Positions 18,901-23,524 of a stretch of DNA of 25,380 bases are shown one piece after another. Where the stretch lies: positions 1-25,380 of the IMG/VR virus record IMGVR_UViG_3300035665_000223. One strand, given 5' to 3'. The position numbers and the translations under genes were made by a program. The number at the start of each line of letters is the position of its first letter. Within the stretch, counting starts at the first letter, position 1. The notes beneath the pieces are model-generated. The model made no database searches. It worked only from the letters and a program-made list of their open reading frames with translations, and was not told the DNA's origin. Source of the stretch: a virus.

Positions 18901-19541
18901 GCTCTAAAAACCAATTCAACTTCTTTTTCTAAATCTGCGACAAATTCAGGCTTCAGAAGTTTAATTTTTCTTTTCTTTTCATTTTCTTCAACTTCATATT
19001 CATAGTAATTTTTAGTTTGTCTTGAAGTAGCAATCGTAATTACGCTATTATCTTGTAATGTAACTGAACTAGTAGAAACTACAACATTAGCGTATGTGTT
19101 AGCATCAACCTCATATTTTTTAATTTCTTTTGTGCTATTTGGATTAGTTGTGGTAACCACTTTATAATAAGAATGCGTATTTGTTTGAGCAAAAGTTATA
19201 CCAGCGCCAGTTGTATTGGAATTAGCATATTCGCTGGTAGAATATTTTTTATCAATATAGTTGTTTAATGTTATTGTTGTTAAAGGCCAGTCATATTGCG
19301 GATCGACAATATCATTCATCATCAAAACAATCCAATGTCTTTCTGGTGATTCATATATTTTACTTGCAACAATTTCTGGTGTATCACCTTCAATAATATC
19401 ATATTCGTAGTAAACTGCCGTATTTTCTTTGGTTTCTTTTTCCAAAGAAAACCGAGCCATAATGTTCGTAACTAAATCAGCAGTATTAAAGTCATTGTAA
19501 CTGTAATAAAACTGTGGAAACTTTACGAAATAATTAGCCAT
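18897..19541 (-). CDS. gp53: Baseplate wedge protein gp53
   Basis: A 214-residue protein (T4 gp53: 196). Residues 1-20 (ANYFVKFPQFYYSYND) and the core at about 45-87 (YEYDIIEGDTPEIVASKIYE, HWIVLMMNDIVDPQYDWPL) are the gp53 signature; this core has a LysM-like fold. gp53 joins neighbouring wedges and stabilises the hub-wedge contact with gp25 and gp6. Residues about 105-165 are Thr/Ser/Asn-rich and look like an insertion, and the C-terminus (NEKKRKIKLLKPEFVADLEK) is charged. A GAGGGAG Shine-Dalgarno within the end of the gp48 gene serves this start; the tail end overlaps the gp27-like start by four bases. Confidence 0.9.
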   Translation of the reverse strand: MANYFVKFPQFYYSYNDFNTADLVTNIMARFSLEKETKENTAVYYEYDIIEGDTPEIVASKIYESPERHWIVLMMNDIVDPQYDWPLTTITLNNYIDKKYSTSEYANSNTTGAGITFAQTNTHSYYKVVTTTNPNSTKEIKKYEVDANTYANVVVSTSSVTLQDNSVITIATSRQTKNYYEYEVEENEKKRKIKLLKPEFVADLEKEVELVFRA

Positions 19542-19543
19542 GA

Positions 19544-20707
19544 TTATTCTCCCTCACTAGTGCCATAAATTTCAGGAGCTTCCGAATCACTTGAAAACCC
19601 AAGAGAACGGTTCTTTTTGCGATAGTTTTCTTTTGTAAGTATTTCAGTCTCTTTAAATCCAAGTGATAAACGAATGGCAACTGGCATACCGGTTTTACCA
19701 ACTGAAGGTGTATTTTGACCCGGTACCTCATAAGCAGCAAAACCATTTGGCGCATAATCTACATCAATTGTATCTAACACACAAGTGGAAATTTTAGGTA
19801 TGTTGTCATTTTCTTTACCATTGTAATAAAATTGTACATCAAATTCTGATGGAGGAACTAAGAAGAAACCTTGGCCTTCGGTTAAAACTTCCGGCGCTTG
19901 ATGAAATCTTAAAATTTCTAAAATTCTTTGCACTTCTTGTGCTTCTTTTTCATCTCTAGGATAGAACATAAAATCAAATCTAAATGTTCTAAATGCTGGT
20001 TGCGAATACAATAGTTCAAGAATTGGATTTTGAACTACGCCAGTAACTGCTGCAAAACCTGCTCTTAGAAGAGGCGAATTTTGTGTCACAGCATTTAAAA
20101 CAAACGGTGATAAGTTTTGTACCACAGATTGTATAGATTCACTGGTATTGCCACCTTTCTGTAATGCGTCAACCACACTTGCGCCGCCGGCCAACAATGA
20201 AGCTAAACCACCAGTTAAAGTCATGTCTGAATATTGTTGATTGTATGTAAAATTCAATGTATCTGGCATGTAAAGAGCAATCGTTTCAGTTGTTCGTTTG
20301 ATTGTTCTTGCTCCAGATGTAATAATATCTTGGCCACTGGCGCCGCCGGCAATATTTGAATATTGTGTTAATTTGTTAACAAAACCGCCTAGTCTTCCAC
20401 TTGACAACGAATTTGCAGCGTTAAAAATGTTTCCAACATTTGAATAGATAGTCGGTGCACCATTTTCTCTTCTATTACGAATGATTGTTGGTTCATCACC
20501 ATACACTTCAGTAGCGTTAAACTGTGTTCTACGTTGTGTGTTGATGTGTATGACCATATAATGACCCTTATCCGCACTTCCAATGTCTATCGGATATCGA
20601 GCTATATCGTAATTATATGTCTTATTACCCAACAGCCTATCGTTAGTACCAAAGCCCTGTCTTGTTGCTGTTCTAAAACGAAGGTCTGCAAAGGAGAATA
20701 GTGCCAT
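19544..20707 (-). CDS. gp48: Baseplate tail-tube cap protein gp48
   Basis: A 387-residue protein (T4 gp48: 364). Family features are KGHYMVIHINTQRR (residues about 48-61), a Gly/Ala/Ser-rich middle, TIALYMPDTLNFTYNQQYSD (about 141-160), and FRTFRFDFMFYPRDEKEAQE (about 242-261) followed by VQRILEILRFHQAPE. These are typical of gp48/gp54-type proteins with the tail-tube beta fold. gp48 caps the hub above gp27 and is the platform from which the tube grows with gp54. It is the first gene of the minus-strand block, with a late promoter 25 bases upstream (20732-20739) and a usable AGGA Shine-Dalgarno, so it alone among the promoter-proximal genes here has a normal leader. Confidence 0.85.
   Translation of the reverse strand: MALFSFADLRFRTATRQGFGTNDRLLGNKTYNYDIARYPIDIGSADKGHYMVIHINTQRRTQFNATEVYGDEPTIIRNRRENGAPTIYSNVGNIFNAANSLSSGRLGGFVNKLTQYSNIAGGASGQDIITSGARTIKRTTETIALYMPDTLNFTYNQQYSDMTLTGGLASLLAGGASVVDALQKGGNTSESIQSVVQNLSPFVLNAVTQNSPLLRAGFAAVTGVVQNPILELLYSQPAFRTFRFDFMFYPRDEKEAQEVQRILEILRFHQAPEVLTEGQGFFLVPPSEFDVQFYYNGKENDNIPKISTCVLDTIDVDYAPNGFAAYEVPGQNTPSVGKTGMPVAIRLSLGFKETEILTKENYRKKNRSLGFSSDSEAPEIYGTSEGE
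19549..19555 (-). promoter_or_regulatory. Ribosome binding site of gp53
   Basis: GAGGGAG on the minus strand, seven bases before the ATG at 19541 and inside the last codons of gp48. It is one of the strongest Shine-Dalgarno sequences in the left block and fixes the gp53 start. Confidence 0.75.
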
Positions 20708-20712
20708 AGTTT

Positions 20713-20716
20713 TCCT
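20713..20716 (-). promoter_or_regulatory. Ribosome binding site of gp48
   Basis: AGGA on the minus strand, five bases before the gp48 ATG at 20707. With transcription predicted from about 20726, the leader would be about 19 bases, just enough to include this site. Confidence 0.6.
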
Positions 20717-20722
20717 ATGTAA

Positions 20723-20730
20723 AATAAATA
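20723..20730 (+). promoter_or_regulatory. T4-type late promoter (AATAAATA) driving gp4 and the plus-strand block
   Basis: AATAAATA on the plus strand, six bases before the gp4 ATG at 20737. With T4 geometry the transcript would begin about one base before the ATG. It shares a 15-base palindrome, ATAAATA-G-TATTTAT (20724-20738), with the opposite-facing box. Confidence 0.6.
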
Positions 20731-20731
20731 G

Positions 20732-20739
20732 TATTTATG
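20732..20739 (-). promoter_or_regulatory. T4-type late promoter (CATAAATA) driving the minus-strand baseplate block
   Basis: CATAAATA on the minus strand. It overlaps the first bases of gp4 on the other strand: its CAT is the complement of the gp4 ATG. Predicted start near 20726 gives a 19-base leader for gp48. It forms the right half of a near-perfect palindrome with the plus-strand box at 20723-20730. Confidence 0.7.
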
Positions 20740-21171
20740 TCATATAAAGGAAGATTTATACCCAAACATCCCAAGAAATACGCCGGTGATTCAAACAACA
20801 TCATCTGGCGGTCTACTTGGGAAAGAAAAGTCATGGATTGGTTAGACCAGAGTGATAGTGTTGTTTACTGGTCTTCCGAAGAATTGGCGATTAAGTATTA
20901 CAACCCCGTGGATAACAAGATCCACCGATACTTTCCAGATTTCATCGTCAAAGTGAAGCGCAAAGACGGAACTGTAATGACCCATGTGATTGAAGTCAAA
21001 CCAGAGTATCAAACAAAACAACCGGTTCGTAAGAGAAAAACACAGAAGTTCATCAATGAATACATCACTTACACCATCAATCAGTCTAAGTGGAAGGCGG
21101 CTACTGAGTTCTGTAAGGATCGTGGATGGGAATTCAGGATTCTAACGGAGAAGAACTTAGGTATTATTTAA
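20737..21171 (+). CDS. gp4: Head completion protein gp4 (PD-(D/E)XK nuclease fold)
   Basis: A 144-residue protein strongly resembling T4 gp4/gp50 (150 residues): SYKGRFIPKHPKKYAGD, NIIWRSTWERKVMDWLD, HRYFPDFIVKVKRKDGT, THVIEVKPEYQTKQP and TYTINQSKWKAATEFCKDRG. Candidate active-site residues of the PD-(D/E)XK superfamily (TnsA-like) are E29, D68 and E86-V-K88. gp4 acts after DNA packaging to make the head able to join the tail; its exact reaction is not settled. In T4, gene 4 lies next to gene 53, and here it is divergently placed beside gp48-gp53, so that neighbourhood is partly kept with a strand flip. The start is supported by agreement with the T4 N-terminus, although no Shine-Dalgarno precedes it. 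Confidence 0.93.
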   Translation: MSYKGRFIPKHPKKYAGDSNNIIWRSTWERKVMDWLDQSDSVVYWSSEELAIKYYNPVDNKIHRYFPDFIVKVKRKDGTVMTHVIEVKPEYQTKQPVRKRKTQKFINEYITYTINQSKWKAATEFCKDRGWEFRILTEKNLGII

Positions 21172-21243
21172 AAGCGGACACCAATACTTATGCTCTGAAA
21201 CCAGTGACTGACAGGTAATCTTAGCAATTCACCTAAATACAAC
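21172..21243 (+). other. 72-base gap between gp4 and the next gene
   Basis: The longest non-coding stretch in the window. I see no hairpin followed by a T-run and no tRNA-like fold. The only notable element is the promoter-like CCTAAATA near its 3' end, listed separately. Confidence 0.5.
21232..21239 (+). promoter_or_regulatory. Possible weak late promoter (CCTAAATA)
   Basis: One mismatch from NATAAATA, four bases upstream of the ATG at 21244, the same spacing as the box before gp25. The gene it precedes has no Shine-Dalgarno and follows the only sizeable gap in the block, so an own promoter is plausible. The mismatch keeps confidence low. Confidence 0.35.
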
Positions 21244-21822
21244 ATGGCTTATTTACTCGACCGTATTAAAAGTTCCCTTGCAAAAGAAGGTTTGAACACT
21301 CGCACTAATCAGGCACGAGCATGGCTACGTGCCAAAATACCCACACTGAAGCCCACTCGGCAAGCACTTTTTGCGGATCGACAAAGATTAAAAAATAATG
21401 CCATAATTGGTCGTATGTACTTTTACTTTTACGATCCAAAAACGAAAGATAAGTTGCCATATTACGACAGGTTCCCACTGGTCTTACCCATAGAACAATA
21501 TGACGATGGATTTTTAGGGTTGAATTTACATTATATTCACCCAAGGCAACGTATCGTTCTCTTGGATAAATTGAGTGAATTTGCAAACAATGATAAGTTT
21601 GATAAGACAACAAAACTTAGATTGACCTATGATTTACTTTCACGAGCAAGTAAGATTTATGAAGTTAAACCTTGTATTAAACGATACTTGTTCAATCATG
21701 TCGAATCCAGGTTTTTAGAAATTAGCGCTGATGAGTGGGACATTGCCGCTTTGTTGCCAATGGAATCATTCGCTAAAGCCTCAACAAGTAAAGTATACGC
21801 CGAATCTAGAGAGAAATTTTAA
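21244..21822 (+). CDS. Uncharacterised 192-residue late protein
   Basis: Begins MAYLLDRIKSSLAKEGLNTR. The N-terminal 50 residues are basic and helical (ARAWLRAKIPTLKPTRQAL); the centre is aromatic-rich (GRMYFYFYDPKTKDKLPYYD, then FPLVLPIEQYDDGFLGLNLH and YIHPRQRIVLLDKL), and the C-terminal part contains KPCIKRYLFNHVESRFLEIS then DEWDIAALLPMESF. I have the impression of a family conserved in T4-like marine phages but cannot name it. It sits between gp4 and the gp54-like gene and overlaps the latter by one base (TAATG), so a tail-assembly or head-tail joining role is likely. T4 gp28, a hub-assembly protein of similar size, is a possible counterpart on position only. No membrane segment or known catalytic motif is visible. 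Confidence 0.8.
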   Translation: MAYLLDRIKSSLAKEGLNTRTNQARAWLRAKIPTLKPTRQALFADRQRLKNNAIIGRMYFYFYDPKTKDKLPYYDRFPLVLPIEQYDDGFLGLNLHYIHPRQRIVLLDKLSEFANNDKFDKTTKLRLTYDLLSRASKIYEVKPCIKRYLFNHVESRFLEISADEWDIAALLPMESFAKASTSKVYAESREKF

Positions 21823-22598
21823 TGTCATTTTCACCACAAGCATTCTTATCTAATGTCAATGCCAAAGAAGGTTTTGCTAAACCCTCACGATTTGAAGTCA
21901 TTGTGCCAATTCCACAATACATTAATCAATTTGTTGGCAATTCATTTTTAGAAAAATTAGTAAACTTACCTAATGTTTTGGTGGCTGATATTACGGATAT
22001 TATTCGTGGCGGAACACAAGACGCTCAATCACGCAGCGACAATCCATCGTTGTCACGCTATCTAGCACTTCAATGTGAAAGTGCTGAACTGCCAGGTAAA
22101 ACATTGGTGACCGCAGACGCTAAGATTTATGGCCCAACTTTTAAAGTGCCATATCAAACACAATACAATGACACCACATTAAATTTTATTTGCACTAACG
22201 AATTCTATGAGCGTAAGTTGTTTGAAAAATGGACCGATTCTATTATGCCATCAGACACAAACAACTTGCGTTATCCAAAAGGCAATAACTCAAGATACTT
22301 AACAAACATCAAAATTATTCAGTACGATGAGTTTATTCGCCAAATTTATGCAGTTGAATTGATTGATGCTTTTCCAATTGGCATCGCTGCACAACCACTC
22401 GCATGGTCGGAAGAGGGTTTTCATCGCCTTTCTGTTCAGTTTGCATATCAACGATATAAAGTGCTCTTTAACGGCAACTATGACCTTGTTCAGGCTGCAG
22501 CTCAGCTATTCGGTGATGCGGTTGGAAGAAAACTCACAAATGTCACAGATAAATTATACAATCCAGCAGGAACATTGTTTGGAAGAATTTTTAACTAA
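21822..22598 (+). CDS. gp54: Tail-tube-fold protein, gp54-like baseplate tube initiator
   Basis: A 258-residue protein. The pattern LALQCESAELPGKTLVTADA followed by YGPTFKVPYQTQYNDTTLNF, LFEKWTDSIM, and a C-terminal IYAVELIDAFPIGIAAQPLA with FHRLSVQFAYQRYKVL is that of tail-tube beta-barrel proteins (gp19, gp54). N-terminal residues 1-30 (FLSNVNAKEGFAKPSRFEVI) also fit. T4 gp54 has 320 residues and starts polymerisation of the gp19 tube on gp48; being beside the hub genes and larger than the major tube protein (T4 gp19, 163 residues) favours gp54 over gp19. It starts in a TAATG overlap with the upstream gene, so coupled translation is expected. Confidence 0.75.
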   Translation: MSFSPQAFLSNVNAKEGFAKPSRFEVIVPIPQYINQFVGNSFLEKLVNLPNVLVADITDIIRGGTQDAQSRSDNPSLSRYLALQCESAELPGKTLVTADAKIYGPTFKVPYQTQYNDTTLNFICTNEFYERKLFEKWTDSIMPSDTNNLRYPKGNNSRYLTNIKIIQYDEFIRQIYAVELIDAFPIGIAAQPLAWSEEGFHRLSVQFAYQRYKVLFNGNYDLVQAAAQLFGDAVGRKLTNVTDKLYNPAGTLFGRIFN

Positions 22599-22599
22599 T

Positions 22600-22603
22600 G
22601 GAG
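22600..22603 (+). promoter_or_regulatory. Ribosome binding site of gp26
   Basis: GGAG seven bases before the ATG at 22611. Another ATG overlaps the upstream stop at 22598 but reads a different frame, so this site decides the start. Confidence 0.7.
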
Positions 22604-22610
22604 ATATATT

Positions 22611-23339
22611 ATGGCTCTGCCAAAAATTGAAACGCCTGTCTATGAAACGAAACTAATATCTACAGGCAAAAAAGTAAAATTTAGGCCATTTCTCGTTAAA
22701 GAACAAAAACTTCTTTTGATGGCCTTAGAATCTAATGATCCAAAAGAAACAATTGGCATCGTAAAACAAATTCTCAATAATTGTTTAGTAACAAAAGTAA
22801 ATATAGATGAATTGCCATCATTTGATATTGAAAATCTATTTTTACATTTAAGAGCTAAATCTGTTGGCGAAACAATCACTCTCAGATATAATTGCAATAA
22901 CATTATTGAGAATGATAAAAAGTGTAATGGTTTGGTACAATTTGATTTGAATCTTTTAGAAATAGAACCAGTTAAAGAAACATCTCATACAAATAAAATA
23001 GAAATTACAAATAAACTTGGTGTGGTAATGAAATATCCAAGTTTTAATAGTATTGATGTTGATAATGTGACTGAAGAAAATCAAATGGAAAAAACAATTG
23101 AAATGATTGCAAAATGTATAGATTACATTTATGACGAAGAAACTCTTTTTTATGCTAAAGACTCCACAAAAGAAGAATTGATAGAATTTATTGAAAACTT
23201 ACAGCAAGACGATATGGAAAAAATTCAAAACTTTTTTTTAACGATGCCAAAAATTAAAAAAGAGTTAAATTTTAAATGTCCAAAATGTAAGTATGAAGAA
23301 AACTTGGTTGTAGAGGGTTTGCAAAATTTTTTCGTATAA
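22611..23339 (+). CDS. gp26: Baseplate hub assembly protein gp26 (T4_baseplate family)
   Basis: A 242-residue protein beginning MALPKIETPVYETKLISTGK, then KVKFRPFLVKEQKLLLMALE, the signature of the gp26 family (T4 gp26: 208 residues). Residues 45-110 include VKQILNNCLVTKVNIDELPS and FDIENLFLHLRAKSVGE. Two cysteine pairs, C95/C105 (NCNNI to KKCNG) and C223/C226 (KCPKCKY), could together bind one zinc. T4 gp26 is needed for hub assembly but is low or absent in the finished baseplate, so a chaperone role is likely. The last codons (CAA AAT TTT TTC GTA TAA) contain overlapping -1 slippery heptamers, and the -1 frame leads into the next gene, so a longer gp26-gp51 product of about 304 residues may also be made. 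Confidence 0.87.
   Translation: MALPKIETPVYETKLISTGKKVKFRPFLVKEQKLLLMALESNDPKETIGIVKQILNNCLVTKVNIDELPSFDIENLFLHLRAKSVGETITLRYNCNNIIENDKKCNGLVQFDLNLLEIEPVKETSHTNKIEITNKLGVVMKYPSFNSIDVDNVTEENQMEKTIEMIAKCIDYIYDEETLFYAKDSTKEELIEFIENLQQDDMEKIQNFFLTMPKIKKELNFKCPKCKYEENLVVEGLQNFFV
23324..23333 (+). other. Putative programmed -1 ribosomal frameshift site at the end of gp26
   Basis: Read in the gp26 frame, A AAT TTT (23324-23330) and T TTT TTC (23327-23333) both fit the X XXY YYZ slippery rule, two codons or fewer before the GTA and TAA codons. AGAGGG at 23312-23317 is Shine-Dalgarno-like and lies six bases upstream, as in bacterial frameshift cassettes such as dnaX. The -1 frame is open from 23297 to the gp51 stop at 23524. 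No strong downstream stem-loop is visible. Either slip gives the same protein: gp26 through F241, then RISLSHDNLM and the gp51 sequence. Confidence 0.55.
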
Positions 23340-23359
23340 GTCTTTCTCACGACAATTTG

Positions 23360-23524
23360 ATGAACTATTTTCAAACTAATTTTGCAATGATGCAACACCA
23401 CAAATATAGTTTGACTGAACTGGATAGTATGTTGCCGTGGGAAAGACAAATTTATGTAGACATGTTAGTTAAACATTTGGAAGAAGAAAAAGAAAGATTG
23501 AAAGCACAACAAAAGGCACGATAA
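23360..23524 (+). CDS. gp51: gp51-like hub assembly protein, or C-terminal extension of gp26 by frameshift
   Basis: From the ATG at 23360 it encodes 54 residues: MNYFQTNFAMMQHHKYSLTE, then LDSMLPWERQIYVDMLVKHL, ending in a charged helix (EEEKERLKAQQKAR). The 'HHKYSLTE-L-MLPWERQIY' pattern resembles the small protein after gp26 in T4-like marine phages, usually called gp51, the hub assembly catalyst of T4. It begins 20 bases after the gp26 stop with no Shine-Dalgarno, and its frame continues open upstream into the end of gp26 in the -1 register. It therefore may be made mainly as a gp26-gp51 fusion. Its stop overlaps the next start by one base (TAATG). Confidence 0.75.
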   Translation: MNYFQTNFAMMQHHKYSLTELDSMLPWERQIYVDMLVKHLEEEKERLKAQQKAR

